A stretch of 64,000 nt of DNA from Algoriphagus mannitolivorans DSM 15301. Its GTDB lineage: Bacteria > Bacteroidota > Bacteroidia > Cytophagales > Cyclobacteriaceae. A program made the position numbers and the translations under genes. The notes beneath the pieces are model-generated. The model was not told the origin of the DNA, made no database searches, and saw only the letters and a program-made list of their open reading frames with translations. Positions 1 to 9,368 of the stretch are shown piece by piece; the stretch's first letter is position 1; each line of letters opens with the position of its first letter. The stretch lies in NCBI RefSeq assembly GCF_000429425.1, contig NZ_AUBV01000008.1, positions 221,358-285,357 on the forward strand, in the 5' to 3' direction.

Positions 1-13
1 CAACCTTAACTAA

Positions 14-52
14 AAAGCCCCGAAAGAAATAAATCTCTCGGGGCTTTGATTT
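14..52. terminator. Bidirectional intrinsic terminator
   Basis: A 10-bp perfect stem (AAAGCCCCGA at 14-23 with TCGGGGCTTT at 38-47) carries T-rich flanks on both strands. It can end transcription of the small minus-strand gene at 66-254 and of any plus-strand gene entering from the left edge. Confidence 0.8.
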
Positions 53-65
53 TTACTGTTGGTAA

Positions 66-254
66 TTAATAAGCTGGTTTAAAATGTTGATTTAAAATAG
101 GCAGGTACATTCTGCTAAAGGTGGCATAGCACCAATCTCTAAACTCCTCAATCTCGCTCGGCATCAGATACCGAAGGCCCTTCTTCAATTCGCGCTCAAA
201 CAAGTGTCTGCTAAAGCTTACTTTTTGCAAAATGGTCTTCACATATTCTAGCAT
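66..254 (-). CDS. Conserved small hypothetical protein (62 aa)
   Basis: A 62-residue ORF with a start at 254 and a terminator just past its stop. The product is basic, predicted helical and rich in aromatic residues (for example EFRDWCYATFSRMYLPIL). It has no signal peptide or membrane segment. From memory, small proteins starting MLEYVKTILQKVSF occur widely in cyclobacteria, which favours a real gene, but no function is known to me. It is transcribed away from batD. Confidence 0.6.
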   Translation of the reverse strand: MLEYVKTILQKVSFSRHLFERELKKGLRYLMPSEIEEFRDWCYATFSRMYLPILNQHFKPAY

Positions 255-369
255 AGCTGATTTGATTTAGGTTTATTAACTGAAATTAAGTGGTCATACG
301 AAGCCAATTCTGTAGATGTTACGTTATTTTGGAAGCTTTAAGAATAGAATTATCCCTATTTTCGCATCC

Positions 370-1821
370 ATGAACAAAACGATCCTTAAACTATTCTTCG
401 TATGTATGGCCAATATTTTAGTTGGCTTTACCTATGGTCAGGAGGTTCAGATCGAGCTGGGTCCGGATGAAATCGGCCTCAATGAAACGTTCACCATCAA
501 GGTCACCCTCTCCAACGACAAGATCAAATCCTACGACCAGTTTCCCGAGATCCAAGGGTTTCAAAAGCAGGGGATTTCGCAATCCTCCTCCATGAATATC
601 ATCAATGGGCAGATGAGTAGCTCCAACAGCATCATCCAATACTATAAGCCCAGCCGAAAAGGTCAATTTACTCTGGGGAGTTTTGAGATTCTGATCAATG
701 GAGAAGCACATTCCTCTCCCGGGAAAAGAATTACCGTCACTGACGCCGTAAGTTCACAAAGCTCCGGAGGAAATGTTTTCGACCCTTTTGCTGAATTCTT
801 TGGCAGAAATGCCGAAGAGCCCGAATACATCGAATTAGACGACGATGCATTTTTTTCCGTCTCCGTGGATAAAGATGTGATCTATGCCGGCGAGGGATTT
901 ACCGTGAACATTGCATTTTACATGTCGGAGCAAAACCAGGCACCTTTTCAGTTTTATGAACCGGGAAGACAGCTGGATGCCATTCTGAAAAAAATCAAAC
1001 CTGCCAATGCCTGGGAAGAAAACTTCAACATCACCAATATCGAACCTCAAGTCGTGGACTTGAATGGCAAAAGATGGCAGAAATTTAAAGTCTATGAGGC
1101 CACCTTCTTTCCGTTTTCCGAAGGAAAAATAGAAATCCCAAGAGTACCTTGGGAAATGATCAAGTACCGAATTGCCAAAAACCCCACTTTCTTTGGAGCA
1201 AACCGGCAGGAAGATTTCAAGACATTTTATTCCACCGCAAAAACTATTACTGTCAAGCCTCTGCCAGCTCATCCGCTGAAAAATGAAGTGAGCGTAGGTG
1301 TCTATCAATTAAGAGAAAACATCAGCGAGCTTGAAGTGGAGACCGGAAAGGGTTTCAACTACAACTTTGCAATCAGCGGCGTGGGAAATATCAATGCAAT
1401 CAAAGATCCCAAGCGACTTCCGGGAGCAAATCTGAATACTTTTGATCCAAACGTGCGTCAGCAGATCAACCGCGGCTATGGTAGAGTGTCGGGAATAAAG
1501 GAGTACAGCTATTTCATCACGTTGAATGAGGCGGGAGAATACAATCTCAAAGATTACTTCCAGTGGGTCTATTTTGATCCGATTCGGGGTGTGTATGATA
1601 CCTTGAGCCCTAGTGCAAAAATCATTGCCTCAGGTGAATCCAAAGTGAACCAGGCATTGTCTTCTCAAAGACTTGGAGGGCTTTACGACCGCATTTCCAC
1701 GGAAAACAACCAGTTTTCAAACGAGAAATATAAATACTATTTTACGATCGCAATTAATCTTCTCCTTCTTGGAGCAGTGATCCTATTGTCGGTCCTGATA
1801 ATCAGAAAAAATAATGGGTAA
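370..1821 (+). CDS. BatD family protein
   Basis: This is a BatD (oxygen-tolerance) family protein, an envelope protein of unclear molecular function. From the start chosen at 370 it has a classic signal peptide ([20 protein letters not shown] then TYGQ). A long periplasmic beta-rich region follows, with early phrases such as [20 protein letters not shown] single C-terminal membrane helix (about [18 protein letters not shown]) is followed by a short basic tail. An in-frame ATG at 316 would add 18 residues ahead of the signal peptide and is less likely. BatD genes often sit in batABCDE clusters; here no other bat gene is present. The stop overlaps the aroC start by 8 nt, so the two are probably translationally coupled. 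Confidence 0.85.
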   Translation: MNKTILKLFFVCMANILVGFTYGQEVQIELGPDEIGLNETFTIKVTLSNDKIKSYDQFPEIQGFQKQGISQSSSMNIINGQMSSSNSIIQYYKPSRKGQFTLGSFEILINGEAHSSPGKRITVTDAVSSQSSGGNVFDPFAEFFGRNAEEPEYIELDDDAFFSVSVDKDVIYAGEGFTVNIAFYMSEQNQAPFQFYEPGRQLDAILKKIKPANAWEENFNITNIEPQVVDLNGKRWQKFKVYEATFFPFSEGKIEIPRVPWEMIKYRIAKNPTFFGANRQEDFKTFYSTAKTITVKPLPAHPLKNEVSVGVYQLRENISELEVETGKGFNYNFAISGVGNINAIKDPKRLPGANLNTFDPNVRQQINRGYGRVSGIKEYSYFITLNEAGEYNLKDYFQWVYFDPIRGVYDTLSPSAKIIASGESKVNQALSSQRLGGLYDRISTENNQFSNEKYKYYFTIAINLLLLGAVILLSVLIIRKNNG

Positions 1822-2899
1822 TACATTTGGAAGGCTTTTCAGAGTCACAACCTTCGGTGAATCACATGGGAAAGCTTTAGGAGCAATCGTAGACGGATGC
1901 CCTGCCGGACTTGAAATAGATGAGGAAAAAATCCGCCTGGAAATGCAGCGGAGAAAACCCGGACAATCCAAAATCACCACCCAGCGTAAGGAAGAAGATG
2001 AAATAGAGATTCTCTCCGGTGTATTTGAGGGAAAATCCACCGGAACCCCCATCGGGATCATCATCCGAAATGCCGACCAAAAAAGTAAAGACTATTCCCA
2101 TATCGCAGATAAATTCCGCCCCTCTCATGCAGATTTCACCTACTTTGAAAAGTATGGGATCCGGGATTACCGGGGAGGAGGGCGATCCAGTGCAAGAGAA
2201 ACAGCCGCACGTGTCGCAGCCGGCTCCATTGCAAAGCAGTTTTTAGCGACCAAAGGGGTAAGCTTCCATGCATTTGTTTCGCAGGTTGGAGACTTGACTC
2301 TTGAAAAGCCTTACCAAGAATTGAATCTGGCCTTAGCGGAAGATAACATCGTCAGATGCCCTGACCCTGAAATGGCAGAAAAAATGATCGAATTGATCGA
2401 TTCTGTAAGGCTGGACCGAGACACCATTGGAGGTGTGGTCACCTGTGTTATCAAAAACACACCCGTTGGATTGGGTGAACCTGTTTTTGATCGTCTTCAT
2501 GCTGAATTGGGCAAAGCCATGCTGAGCATCAATGCGGTGAAAGGATTCGAATATGGAAGCGGTTTCGAAGGCGTGAAAATGCGGGGATCCCAGCACAACG
2601 ACGGCTTTGTCAATCTAGATGGGAAAATCCACACCACCACCAATCACTCCGGTGGAATCCAAGGTGGAATCAGCAATGGAGAAGACATTTATTTCCGTGT
2701 TGCTTTTAAGCCCGTTGCTACCATTATGCAAGATCAGGAGTCTGTCAATGAAGAAGGGGAAACCGTAACGGTAAGTGGAAAAGGAAGACATGACCCCTGT
2801 GTAGTTCCGAGAGCAGTACCGATCGTAGAAGCCATGGCCGCCTTGGTCATAGCTGATTATTTATTGTTGTCAAAAAGCAATAAACTTGAAAACATTTAA
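1814..2899 (+). CDS. aroC: Chorismate synthase
   Basis: This enzyme converts 5-enolpyruvylshikimate-3-phosphate to chorismate with reduced FMN, the last step of the shikimate pathway. The 361-residue length is typical. Visible family signatures are the N-terminal [14 protein letters not shown], the [17 protein letters not shown] stretch around residue 120, and GGISNGEDI and the FKPVATI region in the C-terminal half. The ATG lies inside the end of batD (8-nt overlap) and the symporter gene follows after 12 nt, so batD-aroC-symporter form a likely operon. A second shikimate gene, aroQ, lies about 2.5 kb downstream on the other strand. Confidence 0.97.
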   Translation: MGNTFGRLFRVTTFGESHGKALGAIVDGCPAGLEIDEEKIRLEMQRRKPGQSKITTQRKEEDEIEILSGVFEGKSTGTPIGIIIRNADQKSKDYSHIADKFRPSHADFTYFEKYGIRDYRGGGRSSARETAARVAAGSIAKQFLATKGVSFHAFVSQVGDLTLEKPYQELNLALAEDNIVRCPDPEMAEKMIELIDSVRLDRDTIGGVVTCVIKNTPVGLGEPVFDRLHAELGKAMLSINAVKGFEYGSGFEGVKMRGSQHNDGFVNLDGKIHTTTNHSGGIQGGISNGEDIYFRVAFKPVATIMQDQESVNEEGETVTVSGKGRHDPCVVPRAVPIVEAMAALVIADYLLLSKSNKLENI

Positions 2900-2911
2900 A
2901 CCCTACCAAAC

Positions 2912-4261
2912 TTGAAAAAAATACCTTTACATACCCAGATTATTATCGGATTGGTTTTAGGTCTGATTTATGGAATTATCGCCATTCGTACGGGCATTCC
3001 TTCCTGGCTTACCTTGGATTGGATCAAGCCGATTGGTACTGTATTCATCAATGGACTGAAAATGATCGCCATGCCTTTGGTGCTGGCTTCCTTGATTATT
3101 GGGGTATCCAATTTAGGCGACATCTCCAAGCTTAGTAGGATAGGTGGAAAAACCATCGTCACTTTCCTAATCACAACCGTAATTGCCATTTGTACCGGTC
3201 TGCTTCTGGTCAATATTTTGGTACCAGGAAAGGGTCTTCCGGCCGAAACCCGGGAAAACCTGATGAAAATGTACGAAGGGGATGCAGGTCAAAGAGCTGC
3301 GGCAGCAGCTGAGCTTCAGGAACAAAGCCCGCTCCAACCCCTTGTGGATATGGTTCCTCAAAACCTTTTTCAAGCTACCACAGATAATGCTGCGATGCTT
3401 CAGGTGGTTTTCTTTGCCATCATTGCCGGGATTGCCTTATTGCAAATCCCCAAATCCAAAGCACAGCCGGTTATCGCATTCTTTGATGGATTAAATGATG
3501 TGGTGATTCAAATTGTCAACTATATCATGTTAATCGCTCCATATGGGGTTTTTGCCTTGATGGCATCTCTTATTGTAGAAATCGCCGGAGACAATCCAGA
3601 CGCGGCGGTAGATTTGCTTTTAGCATTGCTTAAATACAGCTTGATAGTCTTGGGAGGGCTTTTCTTCATGATGTTGGTCATTTATCCGTTACTTCTGAAA
3701 AGCTTCACCAAAGTGAAATATGCGGACTTCTTTAAGGCTATTCGTCCCGCCCAACTATTGGCTTTTTCTACGAGTTCAAGCTCTGCGACTCTTCCTGTGA
3801 CCATGAAGCTTACAGAAGAGGAACTGGGGGTATCTGAAAACATCACCAGCTTTGTGCTTCCTTTAGGGGCAACCATCAATATGAACGGAACAAGTCTTTA
3901 CCAAAGTGTTGCTGCCGTGTTTATCGCTCAAGCTTTGGGAATGGATCTATCCATCTCACAACAATTGATGATTGTGTTAACCTCTACTTTGGCAGCTATT
4001 GGGTCTGCAGGCGTACCGGGAGCTGGATTGATCATGCTTATCGTGGTCTTGGAATCCATAGGTGTACCAGCAGCAGGAATAGCTCTGATCATGGCTCCAG
4101 ACAGGATTTTGGATATGTTCCGAACCGTAGTCAATGTGACAGGAGATGTGGTTGTAACCACCGTCGTAGCAAGTACAGAGGGAGAACTTCCAGATGGATT
4201 ACTTCGAAAATCCAATCCATTCACCGCCAATGAGAGTGTTTTAGAAGAAGAAAATGGATAA
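2912..4261 (+). CDS. Dicarboxylate/amino acid:cation symporter (DAACS)
   Basis: An inner-membrane symporter of the DAACS (GltP/DctA/EAAT) family, which takes up glutamate, aspartate or C4-dicarboxylates with protons or sodium. It shows about eight hydrophobic helices, the serine-rich re-entrant loop motif STSSSSATLPV, the NMNGTSLY motif and the C-terminal substrate-binding stretch (PDRILDMFRTVVNVTGD). The start is TTG at 2912; no nearer ATG fits. The exact substrate cannot be read from sequence. It ends just before a strong bidirectional terminator. Confidence 0.9.
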   Translation: MKKIPLHTQIIIGLVLGLIYGIIAIRTGIPSWLTLDWIKPIGTVFINGLKMIAMPLVLASLIIGVSNLGDISKLSRIGGKTIVTFLITTVIAICTGLLLVNILVPGKGLPAETRENLMKMYEGDAGQRAAAAAELQEQSPLQPLVDMVPQNLFQATTDNAAMLQVVFFAIIAGIALLQIPKSKAQPVIAFFDGLNDVVIQIVNYIMLIAPYGVFALMASLIVEIAGDNPDAAVDLLLALLKYSLIVLGGLFFMMLVIYPLLLKSFTKVKYADFFKAIRPAQLLAFSTSSSSATLPVTMKLTEEELGVSENITSFVLPLGATINMNGTSLYQSVAAVFIAQALGMDLSISQQLMIVLTSTLAAIGSAGVPGAGLIMLIVVLESIGVPAAGIALIMAPDRILDMFRTVVNVTGDVVVTTVVASTEGELPDGLLRKSNPFTANESVLEEENG

Positions 4262-4265
4262 AAAC

Positions 4266-4295
4266 AAAAGGCCCGGATCAATATCCGGGCCTTTT
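4266..4295. terminator. Bidirectional terminator between convergent genes
   Basis: A perfect 13-bp stem (4266-4278 with 4283-4295) and a CAAT loop, with A/T tracts on both sides. It serves both the symporter gene on the plus strand and the aminotransferase gene on the minus strand. Confidence 0.92.
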
Positions 4296-4298
4296 GCT

Positions 4299-5354
4299 TT
4301 AATACTGCTTGAGGAAATTATTCAGCTTTTCAAATTCAGCATCCGAGATTGCCGGAAAATTGGCGATTCGGAAACTGGTTGGCTTTAATGGCCCATAACC
4401 GCCTCCAAGCTGCATTCCTTCTTTTTCCGCGGCTTTTTTCACTGAGTTGATCAGCTCTTCAGAGCCGGATACCGCCATCACAGTAGTGCTTCTGGTCTCT
4501 GCATTGTCCACCAACATTCGCAAGCTTGAAGTTCTCGCAATAGTATCCTCCAAGGTTCTCATCCGCTCACGTAGCTTGGCATCGACCTCCTGGATTTCTT
4601 CCAAGTCTTTCAAAACTCTATTCAGAAGGTAAATCCCGAAAACGTTTGGGGTATAATGTGTTTGATATCCTTCTGCATTTTCCAGCATAAAACTTAAGCT
4701 GTTATATCTACCGCGTTCCCCTTTTCGCTGAACTTTTTCAATAGCCTTTGGAGAAACGATTAGAATTCCTAGCCCTGCCGGAAGACCAAAGCACTTTTGC
4801 ACAGAAGCATACCAAATGTCCGCCAATTGAAAATCGAGCTCGATTCCTCCCATGGAAGAGGTCGTATCCACAGCGATCATTTTTTCAGGAAACTTTTCTC
4901 CTATGGCTGAAATCATGGACATTGGAACCTGAGTTGCATTGGCAGTCTCATTCTGCGTGATGGCAATCAGATCAAAGTCTTCAGAAATCTCCAGGCCTGC
5001 GACATCTATGGATTGGTTGGCTTCGATTTTAATTCCTGAGGTGGCCGGATTGATATGCTTTGCAAATTCAATCCACTTTTTCCCAAATGACCCGGAATAG
5101 ATATGGAAACTAGCCCGTTCTACTACGGATTGAGTGATGATTTCCCAGTTTTCGGTGGCACTGGAGGTAAACAACAATTTGTAATCCTCCGGCATGTGTA
5201 GCTTTTCCCGCATCAGCTGCTCAGTCTCCTGATAGAGATTCATGAATTTGCTGCTTCGGTGATTTGCGCTCAAGATTCCTTGAGAATAGGCATCCTGCAT
5301 GTATTGGGGCAAGGCATCATATACCTTGGATGGCCCTGGAGCAAAAGTGATCAT
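4299..5354 (-). CDS. Class V aminotransferase, phosphoserine aminotransferase-like
   Basis: A PLP-dependent aminotransferase of fold type I, class V. The N-terminus TFAPGPSKVYDALP matches the SerC/alanine-glyoxylate group. The PLP aspartate is in AVDTTSSMGG (D163) and the Schiff-base lysine is K187 in YASVQKCFGLPAG. At 351 residues it is close to phosphoserine aminotransferase, which makes phosphoserine from 3-phosphohydroxypyruvate, and that is the most likely role; a glyoxylate aminotransferase is the alternative. The start overlaps the aroQ stop by 4 nt (ATGA), which indicates coupling. Confidence 0.85.
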   Translation of the reverse strand: MITFAPGPSKVYDALPQYMQDAYSQGILSANHRSSKFMNLYQETEQLMREKLHMPEDYKLLFTSSATENWEIITQSVVERASFHIYSGSFGKKWIEFAKHINPATSGIKIEANQSIDVAGLEISEDFDLIAITQNETANATQVPMSMISAIGEKFPEKMIAVDTTSSMGGIELDFQLADIWYASVQKCFGLPAGLGILIVSPKAIEKVQRKGERGRYNSLSFMLENAEGYQTHYTPNVFGIYLLNRVLKDLEEIQEVDAKLRERMRTLEDTIARTSSLRMLVDNAETRSTTVMAVSGSEELINSVKKAAEKEGMQLGGGYGPLKPTSFRIANFPAISDAEFEKLNNFLKQY

Positions 5355-5779
5355 AGATCTGGGGAATTGAGGAAATATAGGATTCCGAGTTCATAGCCTT
5401 TCAGCCCAAGTCCGGCAATCATGCCTACGCAGGATTTGGAAATGATGCTTTTGTGGCGGAATTCTTCTCTTTTGTAAATATTGGAAATATGGACCTCCAA
5501 GGTCGGGGTGGTCACTCCCGAAATGGCATCCGAGAGGGCTACGGAGGTATGGGTGTAGCCTCCGGCATTGAGGAGAATCGCATCGAATTCAAACCCAATT
5601 TCATGGATTTTATTGATCAGTTCTCCTTCTACATTACTCTGGAAATAATGAAGCTCAACTTGGGGGAATCTCCTTTTTAAATGCTCCAAGTAATCTTCGA
5701 AGGTCTCACTCCCGTAGATCTCCGGCTCCCGCTTCCCGAGCAGATTTAGGTTTGGTCCGTTGATAATCTGAATTTTCAT
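5351..5779 (-). CDS. aroQ: Type II 3-dehydroquinate dehydratase
   Basis: This enzyme dehydrates 3-dehydroquinate to 3-dehydroshikimate, the third shikimate step. At 142 residues it has the length of the dodecameric type II enzyme. The N-terminus KIQIINGPNLNLLGKREPEI is diagnostic and holds the catalytic tyrosine (Y22) and flexible-lid arginine. NAGGYTHTSVALSDAI and EVHISNIYKREEFRHKS carry the remaining active-site residues. It is first in a two-gene operon with the aminotransferase and has a good promoter about 120 nt upstream. Confidence 0.96.
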   Translation of the reverse strand: MKIQIINGPNLNLLGKREPEIYGSETFEDYLEHLKRRFPQVELHYFQSNVEGELINKIHEIGFEFDAILLNAGGYTHTSVALSDAISGVTTPTLEVHISNIYKREEFRHKSIISKSCVGMIAGLGLKGYELGILYFLNSPDL

Positions 5780-5896
5780 GTGCTTTAATTTTCTTTTGAG
5801 GAGTCACATGGAATCTCGCTTAGAATATCAACACACCTGTAAGTGACGTTTTCTTTAAGCTAGATTTCAAGGTTGAATAGGTTTTTTTGACGGGAT

Positions 5897-5926
5897 CAAA
5901 GTTACAGAGTCCCGGCGAGCTTCCAA
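5897..5926 (-). promoter_or_regulatory. Bacteroidota-type promoter for aroQ
   Basis: On the minus strand, TTG at 5926-5924 is followed after 19 nt by TAACTTTG (5904-5897). This fits the Bacteroidota consensus of TTTG, a 17-23 nt gap and TAnnTTTG. The -33 part overlaps the stop region of the barrel-protein gene upstream, so aroQ can be expressed independently. Confidence 0.6.
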
Positions 5927-5928
5927 CT

Positions 5929-6585
5929 TTACTTTCTCTTTTCCTTGATCCGGAATAAATAGGCTAAAGTAAATTCAAGATTCGTGGACCGGATGTCAAA
6001 AACCCTGTCTTGAGATTCTGGATTGGTAAAGTCAAAAGAAAACCGCGCCTCGCCAGAGATCGTGCTTTTCCCGAAAAGTTTGGAAATCCCTGCTCCTGCC
6101 GTCAATCCATACATCAGCTTGTTCGGATTGTCCCCCGGCTGTCCATAAGTCGGCATTTCAGGAAATGTCGCCCCGGAATACTCACGGGTGACATCCTCCG
6201 CCTTCATCAAATAACCCAAATGTGGACCCATTTTGATCTGAAATCGTCCGGACCTACCTGCAAAAAAACTCCCTAGAAGAGGAAACTTCAGGTAAGTCAG
6301 TTCAGTCTGGTTGAGTTCATTTTCTTCATTGAACTGCCGAAAGCCCAAGGTAATCTGCTGGGCATTCAACTCGATTCCAGCATTCTTGGCATTGAAATAC
6401 TCAAGGACAAAGGCAAAAGTTGGACGCCCAACCCCATCGAGGGTCCTACTTCGTTGCCCTGCTGTAGGCTGATAGGAATAAGAGGATGCAGCATACCCTC
6501 CTCTTATTCCAATGCTCAGTTGAGCCTTGGACACCATTGGAATTGCCAGTAGGAAAAGAAACAGAATCGTTTTTGCCATGGTCAA
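5929..6585 (-). CDS. Small outer-membrane beta-barrel protein (PorT-like)
   Basis: A 218-residue protein with a signal peptide (MAKTILFLFLLAIPMVSKAQ; the second Met is an alternative start). Alternating polar/hydrophobic strands follow, such as LSIGIRGGYAASSYSY, FQIKMGPHLGYLMKAED and the last strand LEFTLAYLFRI. This is the pattern of the PorT/OmpW-like 8-stranded barrels common in Bacteroidota. It is the last gene of an operon behind two plug-domain proteins (22-nt gap). Its function is unknown; a role together with those neighbours is inference. Confidence 0.7.
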   Translation of the reverse strand: MTMAKTILFLFLLAIPMVSKAQLSIGIRGGYAASSYSYQPTAGQRSRTLDGVGRPTFAFVLEYFNAKNAGIELNAQQITLGFRQFNEENELNQTELTYLKFPLLGSFFAGRSGRFQIKMGPHLGYLMKAEDVTREYSGATFPEMPTYGQPGDNPNKLMYGLTAGAGISKLFGKSTISGEARFSFDFTNPESQDRVFDIRSTNLEFTLAYLFRIKEKRK

Positions 6586-6607
6586 AAATACGAGAAATAC
6601 TCAGGGT

Positions 6608-9358
6608 CTATTTTTTCCTAAGCAAAAAGGTTCCAAAAACCGCCTCCCCATCAATGGTCAATCCCTTGATTTCCACCACCACGGGTCCATCCGAATCATT
6701 GGAATAAAAACTGATCGTCACTTCTCCTTTTTCATCCGTCACCAAATAGGGATCCCAAAGTAAAGTTTGTCGATCGTCTTTTTCCACGGCTTCATTAATT
6801 TGGGAGTAATCCACTGGGAAAAAGTTTCGACTAGGCTGCAATCCTTCAATGGTAAATTCCTGAAATCCAGGAGGACGATCTGTCAGAGTTGGCTTTAGAT
6901 TTTCTTTGAGATACACTGCGATGACCCCATTTTTCCCTTGATCACCTAAGGTCGAAACCATACGATTGACTACTTCTACCCGATCAATATCAAATGGATT
7001 AATGGTCCGCAAATTATCTGCTGCAGTGGTCTCACCACTAGCGATCCGAATGATCCCGTTCACAATCACCACCGGCTCCATATTACCTGTGGCCGATACA
7101 GCACCTCCCCTGATCCTAATATTTTGCTGACCGCTTGCTCCTGTCGTGGTGACCCGCATTCCCGGCACCTGACCAGCCAAGCTATTGACCAAATCTGAGG
7201 TATTACCTGTTTTGGTAAGTTTTTCGCCAGGAATCACAAAGTCAGGCTCCCCATAGATGGCAGAACTCTTGACGGAAGTAGAATCTTTAACCGGCTTCGA
7301 AACAGGGATCGGCTCTGGTTCCCGGATGGGTTTTGCCAAAGTCGTTACAGCCGGGAATTTAACCCCGGCAGGAAGGGCAATTGGAGCGGCAAGTTGCTGA
7401 TCCAATCGGACATTCAGGGGCTTGCCCTTTTTATCGGTTGCCGACATGGCCAGTTTCATAGGTCCATAAAATTCAGCCCCATCGAGTGAAAATTGCCCGT
7501 TTAAATTGGATTCCAATTGGATCATTCCCTCGAAATCATTGACAAAAGCAGTTATTTCAGTTCCTACTCCTTTTCCTTTATCGTCCGAGACCATTCCCGG
7601 GAAACTCAAAATAGTCTGAATAGGATAGGAGAATCGATCCAGACCTTGAGATTCAGGAATGTTTTGGAGACTCAATCCTTCATGGATTTCATGCGTTCTT
7701 TGAATGGGGACGATTTGCTCGGCATCCCAAACCCCAGCAGAAATTCTAGCTTGAGCAGGATTTCCCTTTGCGTCTTTTACTCGAATGGTAAGTGTTACTT
7801 TTTCCCGATTTCCAAAATTAACCGGGGATGTCTCTACGGAAATGCCCTGATTTTTCCAAGTGGAAACAGCCTCTCCCGGAATGATCCGCTTATAAGGGTC
7901 CAAAATGGTCAAAGGCTGTAGAAAATAGGAATCTGGACCATAATTTCTCATCCAATTGGTATAGGCCCTAAGAAAATAGCTGTCCTTATTCAAAGAATCC
8001 GGGATGTTGAAGTCCCCCACAACAATCCCATCTTGGATAAGAAACTTCTTCCTAAGAATCAGGTCCCGGTCTGTTGAAATCAATTCCACATGGAGAATTT
8101 TACTCAGCTCATCTTTTAAATAGGGATTTCCATATCTGAAATAGCCTTTGAAATACAACTGGTCTCCAGCATAGTAATAGGGTTTATCTGTGTGCAGATA
8201 GACCTTCTCCTGATAATTTTTGGCCGTCTTGGCTAAGTCCTGAAGCTGAATTGCCTTTTCTGCATTGTAATCCAATGGAAGTAGATTGGAAATTCTCTTT
8301 CGGTCCATATCTCCGGAGAAAATGACATCCTGTGGATTCAGCACCATGCCATTGTCTTTGATTTTGACTCTTCCTCCATTCACTTCCAGCCAAGAAATGG
8401 GATAAGGGGCATCTTTGTAGGTATTAGCTTGGGCAAATCCCTTTTGGTAGTGTATTTCAATCCTCCCTTTGAGGTTAAGAAAATAGGTGCCCGGAGGGCT
8501 CGTGGGAGTCACCAGAGGTTCTGCTTTGTAGGGAACAACAGATTTCCCCAGTTCATTGGCAAAAATATCCGAACGCATATTCATGCTGGCAGAACCTCCC
8601 CCCTTGTCTCCATATAGGTAAAAGCCTTCTTTTTCAGCAGCTCCATTCAACAGAGCTCGGAACATATTCATGGGGGATTTCCGGTAAACATCTGCCCGGT
8701 TTTTCTCCCAGGTAGTTTTTTGAATTTCTGAACCCGGATTCATTTCTTCAAATCTCGCAGCACCCACGATTCTAAAACTGGTGGGCGAGTCGTAAAAATC
8801 CCTTAGGTTGAAGGTGATTTTGTAGCCCAAATAATGGTTTTCGATTTCCAGAGGAATTTCAGCTTTAGCTATAAAAGCATTTTTCTCGGTTGAGGCCGGA
8901 AAATCAATGACCCATGGATTGAGAATCTGGGTTTTGGCCGCAGCCTCATCAATTCCGATAAAGAGGTTCTGAAACTTCCGAAGATCTCGTTCCCAAGATT
9001 TATCCCGAGAAGCTTTGATTTCCACATCACTCAAGTCCTGCGCAAAAGGCTTCAGAGCCATATTGACCGTTAACTTTCCGCCTGGATTGAGTGTGACACT
9101 TTTGGTCTCCGCTGTATAGCCCATGAAAGAAAAACCAAGCTCAACAGGTCCCGCTTCAAGCCCCGAAAGGGTGTAGTTCCCCTCCATATCCGTAACTGTG
9201 GAGACTGTCGTGTTATTGATAAACACGTTGCAAAACGGTAAGGTCTCGCCCGTCTCGGCATCTTTTACCACTCCGGTAATCGTTCCGGTCTGGGCATGGG
9301 TCAGGGAAGAAAGAAGGAGAAGAAAGGGAAAGAGTAAAAGTAAATTCCTGAAATTCAT
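6608..9358 (-). CDS. CarboxypepD_reg / MG2-like / TonB-plug protein without barrel
   Basis: A 916-residue secreted protein with a signal peptide ending at THAQ. A CarboxypepD_reg-like beta-sandwich (about 24-110; ITGVVKDAETGETLPFCNVF) is followed by a poorly conserved region. A macroglobulin MG2-like domain begins with VYLHTDKPYYYAGDQLYFKG. Near the C-terminus lies a TonB-receptor plug-like domain (NSLAGQVPGMRV, then IRIRGG and a final GKNGVIAVYLKENLK). Only about 90 residues follow the plug, so no 22-strand barrel is possible. It is a paralogue of the 870-residue gene 10 nt upstream. It probably sits at the outer membrane or in the periplasm; the ligand is unknown. Confidence 0.8.
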   Translation of the reverse strand: MNFRNLLLLFPFLLLLSSLTHAQTGTITGVVKDAETGETLPFCNVFINNTTVSTVTDMEGNYTLSGLEAGPVELGFSFMGYTAETKSVTLNPGGKLTVNMALKPFAQDLSDVEIKASRDKSWERDLRKFQNLFIGIDEAAAKTQILNPWVIDFPASTEKNAFIAKAEIPLEIENHYLGYKITFNLRDFYDSPTSFRIVGAARFEEMNPGSEIQKTTWEKNRADVYRKSPMNMFRALLNGAAEKEGFYLYGDKGGGSASMNMRSDIFANELGKSVVPYKAEPLVTPTSPPGTYFLNLKGRIEIHYQKGFAQANTYKDAPYPISWLEVNGGRVKIKDNGMVLNPQDVIFSGDMDRKRISNLLPLDYNAEKAIQLQDLAKTAKNYQEKVYLHTDKPYYYAGDQLYFKGYFRYGNPYLKDELSKILHVELISTDRDLILRKKFLIQDGIVVGDFNIPDSLNKDSYFLRAYTNWMRNYGPDSYFLQPLTILDPYKRIIPGEAVSTWKNQGISVETSPVNFGNREKVTLTIRVKDAKGNPAQARISAGVWDAEQIVPIQRTHEIHEGLSLQNIPESQGLDRFSYPIQTILSFPGMVSDDKGKGVGTEITAFVNDFEGMIQLESNLNGQFSLDGAEFYGPMKLAMSATDKKGKPLNVRLDQQLAAPIALPAGVKFPAVTTLAKPIREPEPIPVSKPVKDSTSVKSSAIYGEPDFVIPGEKLTKTGNTSDLVNSLAGQVPGMRVTTTGASGQQNIRIRGGAVSATGNMEPVVIVNGIIRIASGETTAADNLRTINPFDIDRVEVVNRMVSTLGDQGKNGVIAVYLKENLKPTLTDRPPGFQEFTIEGLQPSRNFFPVDYSQINEAVEKDDRQTLLWDPYLVTDEKGEVTISFYSNDSDGPVVVEIKGLTIDGEAVFGTFLLRKK

Positions 9359-9368
9359 GGAGCTGGTT

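Noticed and set aside
835..1308. 157-codon minus-strand ORF inside batD
   Set aside because: It is a shadow of the batD frame on the opposite strand; batD has a signal peptide, membrane helix and family features.
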